Shown piece after piece: positions 39,096 through 48,528 of a DNA stretch of 64,000 nucleotides; position 1 is the first letter of the stretch, and each line of letters begins with the position of its first letter. The notes below the pieces were generated by a model, which saw only the letters and a list, made by a program, of their open reading frames with translations, did no database searches and was not told the DNA's origin. The DNA lies in NCBI GenBank assembly GCA_964017065.1, contig OZ024784.1:18381490-18445489 (forward strand). Reading direction: 5' to 3'. The DNA is from Haliclona indistincta. Taxonomy: Eukaryota; Porifera; Demospongiae; Haplosclerida; Chalinidae. Both the position numbers and the translations under genes were made by a program.

Positions 39096-40598
39096 ATGGT
39101 GCACTACACAGAGGTTTTCTCTCTGACTGGAGTGTGGTTGGCGGGGTTACTGATCGTGCTTTCGTTGTTCATTTTCAGACGATACACAGCTAGCAGTGGT
39201 CGAGACCCTCCCGGACCATGGGGTCTACCAATCGTCGGCTACTTGCCGTTCCTCGGTCGGAAAATGAATGTCGCCATCGACCGACTCGCTAAGCAGTACG
39301 GACATGTGTACCAACTGCGAATGGGCAGTCGTAAGATAGTCGTTATCAGCGGACAGAAGGCGATCAGGGCAGCGCTGGTCGACAATGCGATCACTTTTGC
39401 TGGAAGGCCTGATTTCTATTCATATTCTCTTGTGCCTGGGTTTGGTTTTGCAGACTACTCCTCGTCGTATCGTGTCTACAAGAAGCACACTCTGAAAGCA
39501 CTGCACCAGTTCACTAAGGTTCGGAGAGAAGAGCTGCAACAAGTAGTTCACAATGCAGTACAAATACTGCTGAAGGAATTCAAACTTGTTAAGAGCCAGC
39601 CACTTGATCCGGATTCTGTGCTGACCAAAGCTGTCTGTACTATCATGGGATACGTATGTTATGGTGAGTTCTTTGATGCTGATAGCGAAATGGTTAAGAA
39701 AAGGTTGTCACAAAAAGAGATTTCTCGATATATTGTTTTTGGAGTGATATGTGATTTTTTACCATGGGCAAAGTTTCTCCTTCGAAAGCAGTTACGGAAA
39801 CTTGAGCAATGTTTTGAAGATGGAAATAAGTACTCTAATGATGTTGCACTAGCTCATATAGATACCTATGATGGAGAGGTGATGAGAGATATGTGCGACA
39901 TGTTTCGTAAAGCAGCAGAGAATATGGATGAAGAGGAAAGAAAGCTACTCAACGTCAACGATGACATGTTAAAGGAACATATTTCGACCATGTTTGGTTC
40001 AGGGTTTGCACCTATGACATATTGCTTGAGATATGCAATAATGATCATGGCACTAAACCCATTGATACAGGCAAGAGTACAAGAGGAAATTGATAGCGCT
40101 GTTGGTAAAGATTGCTTCCCTGAATTTGACGATGAACGAAACTTACCTTACACTGTTGCTACCATCACTGAGATACTTCGGTACCATTCACTGGCAGCAC
40201 TGGCTATAACGCACTCCACTACTTGCGATACTGAGTTCGCTGGATACTTTATTCCAAAGAAGACGCCGGTCATCATGAACTTATTCTCTGCTAACTATGA
40301 CGAGAGTATCTTCAGCAATCCTGAGATATTTGATCCTAATCGTTTCCTGACTGACGATGGCGCTTTTGATAAGTCGCTTGCTAGTCATGTTGTCCCATTT
40401 GGTCTGGGTCCAAGGCGCTGTTCTGGAGAAACAGTTGCACGCATGGAACTGCTACTATTTTTTACTACTATCTTGCAGCAGTGCACCATTGAGGAGGCTC
40501 CAGGTTGTCCACTAGATCTTGATAACTACTATATGGGTCTAGCAATTACCCATCTTCCCTTTAAAGTAATCTTTCACTCTAGGAATGGAGACTGGTGA
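39096..40598 (+). CDS. Cytochrome P450 (CYP clan 2-like), intronless, atypical I-helix
   Basis: Single 500-aa frame. Membrane anchor at residues about 10-28 (GVWLAGLLIVLSLFIF), Pro-rich hinge DPPGPWGLPIVG, K-helix ExxR in TEILRYHS, PERF-like DPNRF, and heme loop PFGLGPRRCSGE with the thiolate Cys. The overall layout resembles CYP1/CYP17-type microsomal enzymes. The I-helix, normally (A/G)Gx(D/E)T(T/S), reads FGSGFAPMTYCL at residues 300-311, so the acidic residue and the Thr of the proton-delivery pair are replaced by Ala and Pro. The rest of the fold looks intact, so this is likely a functional enzyme with altered chemistry rather than a pseudogene. Lack of introns in an intron-rich neighbourhood suggests a retrocopy origin or intron loss. 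Confidence 0.9.
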   Translation: MVHYTEVFSLTGVWLAGLLIVLSLFIFRRYTASSGRDPPGPWGLPIVGYLPFLGRKMNVAIDRLAKQYGHVYQLRMGSRKIVVISGQKAIRAALVDNAITFAGRPDFYSYSLVPGFGFADYSSSYRVYKKHTLKALHQFTKVRREELQQVVHNAVQILLKEFKLVKSQPLDPDSVLTKAVCTIMGYVCYGEFFDADSEMVKKRLSQKEISRYIVFGVICDFLPWAKFLLRKQLRKLEQCFEDGNKYSNDVALAHIDTYDGEVMRDMCDMFRKAAENMDEEERKLLNVNDDMLKEHISTMFGSGFAPMTYCLRYAIMIMALNPLIQARVQEEIDSAVGKDCFPEFDDERNLPYTVATITEILRYHSLAALAITHSTTCDTEFAGYFIPKKTPVIMNLFSANYDESIFSNPEIFDPNRFLTDDGAFDKSLASHVVPFGLGPRRCSGETVARMELLLFFTTILQQCTIEEAPGCPLDLDNYYMGLAITHLPFKVIFHSRNGDW

Positions 40599-40832
40599 AA
40601 CACACAACTGAGCTCATGCATTAATAATTAATATTAGCAATCTTTCATTCTAAAAATGGAAAACACACATCTTGACAGTTATTTGTAATTTTGTTCTGTG
40701 ACTACTAACTGCTGTTATGTTATCTATTAGCTTGTGGTGCTGAGCCAGTCGTGAATTGCTGTGGTCTAGGCAGGTGTAGGGTTGTTGTTTTGGTGCATCA
40801 GTTATGAGGCGGGTGACCAAAATTAATGATAA

Positions 40833-41315
40833 TTATTCATGACTTAGCAAGTAGCTGTATTTTTCTAGCCATGGGTATTCGTGCAGACAGAGTTGCTGTG
40901 TGCAGTTTGTGGCACCATAAAATCTACTACCTATTTGTTTCATTCTTTCTGCTGCCTCTAGTTCTCTCTCGTATATCTCTTCCACGAGGAATTGCTCATT
41001 CACAACCTCATCTCTTAGTCGGTATTGGTAGCGGTTGGAGACCCACATGTAGATCATCAGAGACAGAAAGATAGCAAATGCTTTGACTGCATGAAATATT
41101 GTCCAACTCAAACTACTGACAGTAAACTGCTCTGGAACTTCAACAACAAGATAGTTAGTAGCCAATATATACCGATTAGGAGTCCTTTCAGTACGAGAGG
41201 AGCCTGAGCACAGATGAACTCAAGTGTTGTCATGAACACTAGAAAGAAAGACAAACCTTGAAGAATATTAGGAATCAATAGTAGCAAGAAGGGACTGACA
41301 AGTGCCATTGAAGTC
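40833..41315 (-). CDS. C-terminal part of a POT/PTR2-like peptide transporter
   Basis: Two stretches, about 41315-41110 and 41165-40833. They encode hydrophobic helices with a motif typical of the last third of proton-coupled oligopeptide transporters (TTLEFICAQAPLVLKGLLIG), a further helix (HAVKAFAIFLSLMIYMWVS) and a cytoplasmic tail SNRYQYRLRDE. Between KGLLIG and PEQFTV the frame changes, either by a very short intron or by a frameshift; I cannot decide. No ATG-started complete gene is present. The matching N-terminal piece lies at 44801-45250, across the Death-ankyrin gene. It may be the 3' exons of a split gene or a pseudogene remnant. Confidence 0.4.
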
Positions 41316-41433
41316 GAGATTGATAGAGAGAAAAAAAAACAAGAATCAATTGTATTGTTAAAGTAATGTAAAAGCTTTAATAAATTAAAAAGCTTTAATA
41401 AAAACTGAAAAGTGTAGGGATGACTCTTAAAAA

Positions 41434-41500
41434 GGAAAGGAACAAGATGGGATGATGCTTGCAAAGTAAAGGAACAAGATGGAATAATGCTTGCAAATGC
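41434..41500. repeat. Short tandem duplication, about 34-bp unit
   Basis: Two near-identical copies of aaaggaacaagatgg(g/a)at(g/a)atgcttgcaaa in AT-rich sequence downstream of the Death-ankyrin gene. Confidence 0.7.
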
Positions 41501-41997
41501 AAGTATTCCTACGTATCAGGGGCTTGCTGTGACGACGTGCAACTGACAAATGTGGAATTCTCTTCCTATACCTTTTACAACCGTCCTTTTACAACCGACT
41601 TGTGAAATACATGCATGTAGGTTTAATTTTAGTGAATCATCTTTCTTAATAGTCCACTATTATCTTTAATTGCATAAATGAGCAATGACGTTGAAATCTT
41701 TTTATTGGCGAAAATGTTTGAGAACAATGCTGGAATAATCGGCCAATTTTGTGAGAATAATTATAAGTAAAAATTATTTTCAAGTTGAGAAATTCTTAAA
41801 AGAATATTAGGAAAATTTGAAAGAATAATAAACTCATGCCTAACACACAGAGGATGAATTTTATTAAGTTTCAAACACAAAAAAAATTGAAAATAAAGTG
41901 GAATGTGTAGTAGTTAATAACAGAATGGATTACGTACAAAATAAAGAAACTAAAATAATTGGTAAAAACAAGTCACTATAATAGTTAGTGTGAGGGG
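41501..41997. other. AT-rich non-coding stretch
   Basis: About 500 bp, distinctly more AT-rich than the surroundings, lying 3' of the Death-ankyrin stop. I see no exon signature. It may hold that gene's 3' UTR. Confidence 0.4.
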
Positions 41998-44592
41998 TTA
42001 ATCATTAGTAGTGGTTGGTTCTTGTTGCTGGTTGCTATGTTGGTTTTTAATTGCTCGATCAGCAAATAAAAGATCTGTGATTTGGCGACGGATACTACTA
42101 ATTGAGGGGAGAATGCCACGACGTGGTTTGATTGAGGAGAGGAGACGAGAGGGTTTGTGAGGTTGTGAGCTGTCTTGAACTGGATTAGCGATCTTGTCTT
42201 GAGTTGCAGTAGAGTCCATGATTGTGTGAAAGAGTTCACACACTTCTTGAGGAACATTGTTCTGAACGTCGTCAAGTGGTATATCAACATCAGGTTGTGA
42301 GCTGTCTTGAACTGGTTTAGTGATCTTGTCTTGAGTTGCAGTAGAGTCCATGATTGTGTGAAAGAGTTCACACACTTCTTGAGGAACATCGTTCTGAGCG
42401 TCGTCAAGTGGTATATCACCATCAGGTTGTGAGCTGTCTTGAACTGGTTTAGTGATCTTGTCTTGAGTTGCAGTAGAGTCCATGATTGAGCGAAGGAGTT
42501 TACACACTTTGAAATGACGTTTGTGCTGAGCGAGGTCAAATGGTGTATTACCATCACTGTTAGTGAGTGAGGCTCGAGCACCTGATGCTAGGAGCATCTT
42601 ACAGATTCCTAGGTGATCGTTATCTGCTGCGCAATGAAGAGCTGTGTCACCGAGTGAGTTCTGTATGTTGATATCTGCTGATGCATTCAGTAGAACCTGA
42701 ACTCCTTTATTGTAACCTCGATCAGCTGCCAACATAAGAGCTGTGGTACCATATGAGTTCTGTATGTTGACATCAGCTGATGCATTCAGTAGAACCTGAA
42801 GTCCTTTAACATAACCTTGATCAGCTGCCACCATAAGAGCTGTGGTACCATACTGACCAGTCTGTGTGTTGGGATTGCCACCGGCTGAAAGGAGCTTCTC
42901 TAGGATAGTAGGATCCATTCGTTGATAGTGACCTGTAAAATGGCAGGCAGCACTGAGAGGTGAATCTGTACTATCGCACAAGTTTGGATCAGCTCCACCA
43001 TCTAGAAGGAGAGCCACACATACTGTTCTCTGAGTGAAGCAGGCAAGGATTAATGCTGTTTGGTAAGACTCTTTATCCCATGCTAGCATGTTGGCATCAG
43101 CTCCATAGTCGAGAAGCACACGAACTGTTTCAGGGTGACAATGGCTGCTCGCTATCATGAGTGAAGTAACACCATCCATATCTTGTGTATTCACTGGAGC
43201 ACCTTCATCCAGTAAGTATTGGACAATGCTGGCATGACCACGTTCTGCTGTTATTATCAGTGCTGTTCTTTGTAGCTTGGTTTCTTTTATGCTGATATCA
43301 GCTCCATACTGTATCAGTAGCCTCACTAGATCATTGAGAGGTGTTTTTGAGAGACATGCCTTCATCAGAGCTGTGATTCCACCAATGCTCAGTTGGTTGA
43401 TGCTAGCACGTGCTTGAAGTAGCAGAGTAGCGATTCTGATGTTCCCACGATAACTCGCTATCATGAGAGGAGTGTGTCCATCACTATCAGAGGAATTCGG
43501 GTCTGCTTCAAGGCTGAGTAACATTTCGACAGCATCCACACTATCTCTCCTAGTAGCACGATCTAATGCTGAGCTGAGGAACGTGTCTTCCTCCTCTTCC
43601 TGCTCCAAGATGTCAATACCAGCTACACTCACCCTAAGGACCCCGACCAGACGCATGAACTCTGTCTTATCTTGAGCCTGAGCAATTAGTGAGGGAATGG
43701 CTGACCTTCGAGCCAGCCATGTTACACATATGCAACCTTTCTTTACACTGATGTTAGCGAGGGCAGTAGAATTCTCTTCAAAGATCTGTTCGACAAATTT
43801 CTGAAATCGTTTGATAGTGACTGGCTGATAGCATTGAGTTAGCTTGATTGTAACATGAGGTGCTTCTACACCAAGTGAGCATTGAGGACCAAGCTCCTCA
43901 AGAAGAGCCATACTAGTGGACTCCTTGAACTCGTCTAGCTGATGGTCATATTCCTCCAGTTCATGTTTCAGTGGTTCTCCGATAAACTCGTCTATGATAT
44001 CTCCCAGTGTGGAGGTGTTGAGGAAGCAATAGTGTGGACTAATCAGATGGAACAGCTCATCGATGGTGCTAGCCTGCAGTAGCTCATTATTCTCTATTAG
44101 TAAGCCGACCAGATATCGTGCAAGCTTCACTAGTGGAACTTGTTTCTCTTCCAGAGAGGTCTTGAGGTTGAAGATTAGCCTAGCATAGCATGCCTCTAGT
44201 TTTCTGAATTTAACCACCTCGTCCCTCTCCAGACGCACATGTAGCTTCACTGGCTGTTGCTGTTCTGGTCGAGATTTGGGGGCGTCGGCAAGAAGACTAG
44301 TTGGCGCGAGAGTTGGCGGGGGATGACATTTGCGGATTCGATCGCCCATCGCGATTTGGTCGCACTTCTCAAGAGCCTGCGCGATCTGATCCCAGGAGGC
44401 GTTGGGGTTCCTCTGGAGCCATAAAGTGAACAGCTCTATCTTGCATCGCTTCAGTCCAGCGGTACTAGCGAATCTATTCTCAATATCCTTCAAGTCTTCT
44501 GTCGGCATCTTGAGGAACACACCCATCGTATACCAGTCTGTTAACTTATCCGTCTCCTCCAGGAGATCAGTCAGATTGACGAAAGAAGACAT
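41998..44592 (-). CDS. Death domain-ankyrin repeat protein, intronless
   Basis: One 864-aa frame. Residues about 1-90 form a Death-fold domain (LTDLLEETDKLTDWYTMGVF, LKDIENRFASTAGLKRCKIEL, LWLQRNPNASWDQIAQALEK). Residues about 120-340 are helical with no recognised nucleotide-binding motif. Residues about 345-720 contain roughly ten ankyrin repeats (DGHTPLMIASYRGNIRIATLL, GTTALMVAADQGYVKGLQVL, GDTALHCAADNDHLGICKML). Residues about 720-840 hold a 44-aa tandem repeat (MDSTATQDKITKPVQD...). This is the type of adaptor or receptor that sponges and other invertebrates have in numbers, expected in innate immune or cell-death signalling through Death-domain contacts. It lies between two pieces of a POT-like transporter on the same strand. 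No close named orthologue is recognised. Confidence 0.85.
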   Translation of the reverse strand: MSSFVNLTDLLEETDKLTDWYTMGVFLKMPTEDLKDIENRFASTAGLKRCKIELFTLWLQRNPNASWDQIAQALEKCDQIAMGDRIRKCHPPPTLAPTSLLADAPKSRPEQQQPVKLHVRLERDEVVKFRKLEACYARLIFNLKTSLEEKQVPLVKLARYLVGLLIENNELLQASTIDELFHLISPHYCFLNTSTLGDIIDEFIGEPLKHELEEYDHQLDEFKESTSMALLEELGPQCSLGVEAPHVTIKLTQCYQPVTIKRFQKFVEQIFEENSTALANISVKKGCICVTWLARRSAIPSLIAQAQDKTEFMRLVGVLRVSVAGIDILEQEEEEDTFLSSALDRATRRDSVDAVEMLLSLEADPNSSDSDGHTPLMIASYRGNIRIATLLLQARASINQLSIGGITALMKACLSKTPLNDLVRLLIQYGADISIKETKLQRTALIITAERGHASIVQYLLDEGAPVNTQDMDGVTSLMIASSHCHPETVRVLLDYGADANMLAWDKESYQTALILACFTQRTVCVALLLDGGADPNLCDSTDSPLSAACHFTGHYQRMDPTILEKLLSAGGNPNTQTGQYGTTALMVAADQGYVKGLQVLLNASADVNIQNSYGTTALMLAADRGYNKGVQVLLNASADINIQNSLGDTALHCAADNDHLGICKMLLASGARASLTNSDGNTPFDLAQHKRHFKVCKLLRSIMDSTATQDKITKPVQDSSQPDGDIPLDDAQNDVPQEVCELFHTIMDSTATQDKITKPVQDSSQPDVDIPLDDVQNNVPQEVCELFHTIMDSTATQDKIANPVQDSSQPHKPSRLLSSIKPRRGILPSISSIRRQITDLLFADRAIKNQHSNQQQEPTTTND
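42217..42612. repeat. 132-bp coding tandem repeat, about three units
   Basis: Identical landmarks (catgattg) recur at 42217, 42349 and 42481, a period of 132 bp (44 codons). The first two units are nearly identical; the third merges into the last ankyrin repeat. The repeat encodes the C-terminal tail of the Death-ankyrin protein. Confidence 0.9.
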
Positions 44593-44800
44593 GATCGATC
44601 GATACTGATACTCCCGGATCCTAGTCAGGCTTGGCCTGACTGACCAATCTCATTCTGTATACATGTATGGCCAGGGGACACTTGTACGCACCATATCAGT
44701 CGTCGCGCTGGAATGTAGCGGTTATAATTGGTTCAGCGCAGAGCAACTAAATTTGTGTTGCACAACTATACTATTGATTACAAGAGTAGACTAATCTCTC

Positions 44801-45250
44801 TTAAGAAAATGGATCGACCAATGCGATCGTCACCCAGTAAGAAGGGCATTGGGTTTTCATCAGCTCATATGCAACTGAAGACCCAGTGTCTTTCAGGTGA
44901 AAACCGATCATTAACAAAAGGAGTAGGAGAATACTAAATAATAACAGTTCTATGGCAGCTGTACACAATGCTACAATAGTTCCCACTTTCATTAGAATGA
45001 CTCCCAGCAGTATGAACTTGAACCAAACATTGGCCAACCATCCCAAAACTGGACTGAGAAGATAGGCCGCTGTTTGATTTGTAAGACTTACAATAGCTCG
45101 ATCTCTACCAAATGCACTATGCATATGATAGAAGGAAAGATCAGTTCCTATAACTGTCACATGTATCAAGAAACAGCACAACACGACCAGGTAGACAGCT
45201 TTGTACTCCACTATTATCACATACGAATGCAGACAAGCGTATTAGTAAGT
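44801..45250 (-). pseudogene. N-terminal fragment of a POT-like membrane transporter
   Basis: Frame with strong hydrophobic helices (VYLVVLCCFLIHVTVIG, TAAYLLSPVLGWLANVWF, FILLGVILMKVGTIVALC). The pattern of TTxAYLLSPVLGWLA... followed by ILLGVILMKVG resembles helices 2-3 of POT/PTR2 transporters, but the usual Asp and Gly-Arg between them are missing. It stops after 139 codons with no recognisable continuation until the C-terminal piece at 40833-41315. Most of the middle of a transporter is absent, so I lean to a broken gene. A split gene with unrecognised exons remains possible. Confidence 0.35.
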
Positions 45251-45324
45251 TATTAGTTAGTTGTTTAATGTTATTGAAAACACTATCAATTAAATTTGTC
45301 GTGTTTCACTTTCAATAATACACT

Positions 45325-48212
45325 CTATGAGTTGTGTGGGTTAGCACTGTTGACTAGTTCCACCTCGTCGGTTGTCATAGACCCTCCTATTCTCCTGTAC
45401 GAGATACTTCCATAGCGATGAGATCGAGACAGGTCACCACCACCTTGTTGATCAGGAGTAGAGCCAGACTCTGAGATTATTTTGTCCCTAGCAGCAGATA
45501 AGGTGCCTGAGGAACTGGTGTTGGAAGCTGTTTTAGGAGTGGTCTGAGCATATAGGACAGTGTGAACACATACTGTGTGGAGCATTATTGTTACACACCT
45601 GTTGTATATGACGCCGGGACCAAATTGGTGTCGAGGGTCCTGATTGACCGTCAGTGTATGATACTGTAACATTGTATGAGCCCCAAACCATCTGGTCTTC
45701 ATCAGGTGAGGTCAGTAACCAGTTACCTTCAAAAGTCAGATCACCGTGCTTTCTGAGAAAGAATACTCTGCATGCAGAAAAGAGAAGAAATATTTGATGT
45801 ACAAACTGTATGCGTCGTACCTTGATAGAATCCAAACAAATGGTCGAATTGGTAACAGGTAAAGAAATCCATAGACTACAATGCAGATCAGACCAGTGAT
45901 TCCAATCATCATTACCGCAGCTATTAACTGTGCTAGCAGTCTCTCTCCATATCCCTGTTGCACAAATGCAGCAATACTGTGTTAGGCATACTATGCAGAT
46001 GGCGTTCTTACCAGCACAGGTAATCGTAGCTCACAATAGCACAGTCCCTCAAAGGTGGCGTGGAGGTTACATGCTGTCTGTGCAGTGCCCACTAGAAGCC
46101 CTGTTGACAGCAAACTCCACAAACCACTAGAAAAAAATACGTTATGCCTTTAAAAATGTACTAGTTTGCACACACCCCATAGCATGGACTGGTACTACTC
46201 TTGCAGTGTCCTCAATGCCCAGCTTGTACTCAATGAAACAAGCAATATGATAGAGTATTACTGCAATAACTATAATGGGAAAAGAGAGGTCAACGCTTGT
46301 AGAGGATAAGTTCAGAATGACATACATCCTATGACACAGGCGCCCCAGTAGTTCACGAAAGGGCATCCAGCGGTTATAGCTACCAATGACGTGAGTATAC
46401 CATTTGCAATCTCATTAGCATTGACTGATACAGTCCTAGAGTAAAGCTACAAAATGATATAACATTTTTAGTTGAAGCACAGTAACTTTAGCTCTGTACC
46501 TGGGCCCAGGCGGCGATGCAGATTGCAGCAAGAGCTCCTGACGCCGCTGCCAATATCATGTTAACAGCAATAATTGCAGGAATGGTGTGGTACGGGTAGA
46601 TATGGTACGGATCACTTCGTGGAGCTCTGTTAGCTGTACAACCATGTATAGAAAGTGATTGTGTATATATCGTGTACTTACACTGCAGACTTGATGTGGA
46701 TCCACAGTTGAACGCAAACCTTGACGCATAAAAATTGTAACTTAAAGAATGACATGTACAATGGTTACTCTCACCAGCAGAACCACAGTATCATGACACC
46801 AAGCGCTGCTTCTCCCACTTTTTCTGATCCTCCGCTTGGAGGGTACATCCACTCTAGAAAGTTCCTGTCGCCCGACGATCTTGACACAATGCATCAAACT
46901 AGCACCATCATTACCTTGCAACTGGCTGCTCTCCTTCCTCTCTCATATTCTCCTCAGCCTCTTGATTGGGCTGCCTTGCTTCTTCGTCCTCAACTAAAGG
47001 TGCTTGAAGATCTTTCTTACGCTGTGATTGACAAACAGCATAATTTTTTTGCGGGTATTCACTAGCTCACCAATCTGAAGATAGGTCGTTTTCTGATTTT
47101 AAAGCTACCTTTTCTCCATTTCTGCAACTTAGCAAACAGGCACAAAACCAGAGCAGCAATCCCTCCTGCAGTGAAAAACTTAGTCAAACCTTAGTCAATC
47201 CTTTTTTTAGGAAAAACACAAAAATTTTAATAGTGACATGCATTAATGCAACTATGTGACTGAAACTTAAATGAAGGTGATGTAACAATGGTCATTCTCA
47301 CCGACAAGGTGCACCGCTCCACCTCCAGCAAAGTCCAGTGCATACATTCTTTCAAAGAATGAGACTTGATTTGCGCCATTGCATGAAAATGAGCAGTTTT
47401 GATTCGGAATATCTTGACAGAATCGATATGCAGAAAGAGTGTTGCAGTGATCAGACCAAATCAGCAGTGCAATGATGGGATGAGCTATTCCCTAATATAG
47501 AACAATGCAAGAAAGTGTGTTTTATGATAATTGCTATTGTAGTTATACTCACACTGATAACAAAGGCGCTTATGAAGGCAGCTGGTAGCCTCATCTTGTA
47601 TGTGTTAGTGACCAGGCACCCACCAATGATTGTAGCAGCATTGCTTGCGAAAGTAAACTGAGAAAGATGGTCTCAGTCTCTTAAAACATTTTGTCTTTGT
47701 TCTACCTTAAAAAAGAACAGGACTGGACCAGTTAGTCCAAAGAATGTTATTCCTTGTCCTTGTGGAGAAAGGTAGCGTGATATTGGATCGAATCCAACCA
47801 AGAAAAATCCAAAAGTACTAGCACAAGCATCAATGTACTTCTACGAAATGAATTTATTGTGTGATTTTTTTAGTCATCGTAAAGTGCTTACAACAACGAC
47901 AACGTTTCGTTGATCTCTTAGTTCATGAGCAAATGATAGTTCTACCAGCATAAATCCAGCTTTCTACAGAGAGAGAGAGATAAATAAGAACAAAATTGCA
48001 GCTAGTAACAGTTCACCATAAAGAAGACGATGATGGCAGCTATAAGAACCATTGCTGAGCTCGTGTCGGTGTATCGCCGATCATCGTGCACGTCTGCACA
48101 CGGGGACTTGGAGGAAGAAGAAACGTCTAGTAGTTGAACAAATAGTTAGCTATCCACTCACAAAATTATAGTAGCTGCAGTCAGCGTAGTCGAAGCAGTG
48201 TGGGCCTGACAT
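45325..48212 (-). CDS. Ammonium transporter (AMT family)
   Basis: Multi-exon minus-strand gene for an eleven-helix ammonium channel. Start tentatively 48212 (MSGPHCFDYADC); the join to the next exon is not settled. Exons in order include KAGFMLVELSFAHELRDQRN, YIDACASTFGFFLVGFDP, FKFTFASNAATIIGGCLV, the block MYALDFAGGGAVHLVGG carrying the first pore His, a charged loop, LGVMILWFCW joined to FAFNCGSTSS, then NGILTSLVAITAGCPFVNYWG, GIEDTARVVPVHAMG with the second pore His, GYGERLLAQLIAAVMMIG and a C-terminal cytoplasmic tail (FFLRKHGDLTFEGN) ending at 45325. Both twin histidines are kept. It is divergent from textbook AMT/MEP sequences, so I give no paralogue. It is head to head with striatin. 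Confidence 0.75.
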
Positions 48213-48528
48213 TTTCACCTTTAGCTCTGATAATATCAGCCCCACCCACCTCTCTCTGTGTGCAGACTCGATCGCTTACCGAGTCCCAGTCCGAGGCCAG
48301 AATAATCACGTGATGAGCACGTGCAGCAGCAAACACCGCTAGTATTCATGGCCGCTGTGGAGGCATGGTCGGCGGTTTAACCAGCGCTACGCGGGACCAG
48401 AAGACAAGAACAAAGGCTGTAAAGAGCTCATACTGGCCGAGAACTTGATCAGTCTCTGTCCGTGGTCTACGCCTAGTGTCAAGTAATAGCATCCTGTGAA
48501 GCTTTTTAGCGGGAAGTCTCGGTTGAAA
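48213..48528. promoter_or_regulatory. Divergent promoter region, AMT / STRN
   Basis: About 316 bp between the tentative AMT start (48212) and striatin start (48529); CpG-containing, GC-richer than the neighbouring introns. Confidence 0.45.

Noticed and set aside
41985..42581. A 198-codon overlapping frame in the Death-ankyrin tail
   Set aside because: The 132-bp period is a multiple of three, so an alternative frame stays open by chance; the 864-aa frame has clear domains.
46721..47065. Plus-strand 114-codon frame
   Set aside because: Antisense shadow of ammonium-transporter exons (LGVMILWFCW on the other strand).
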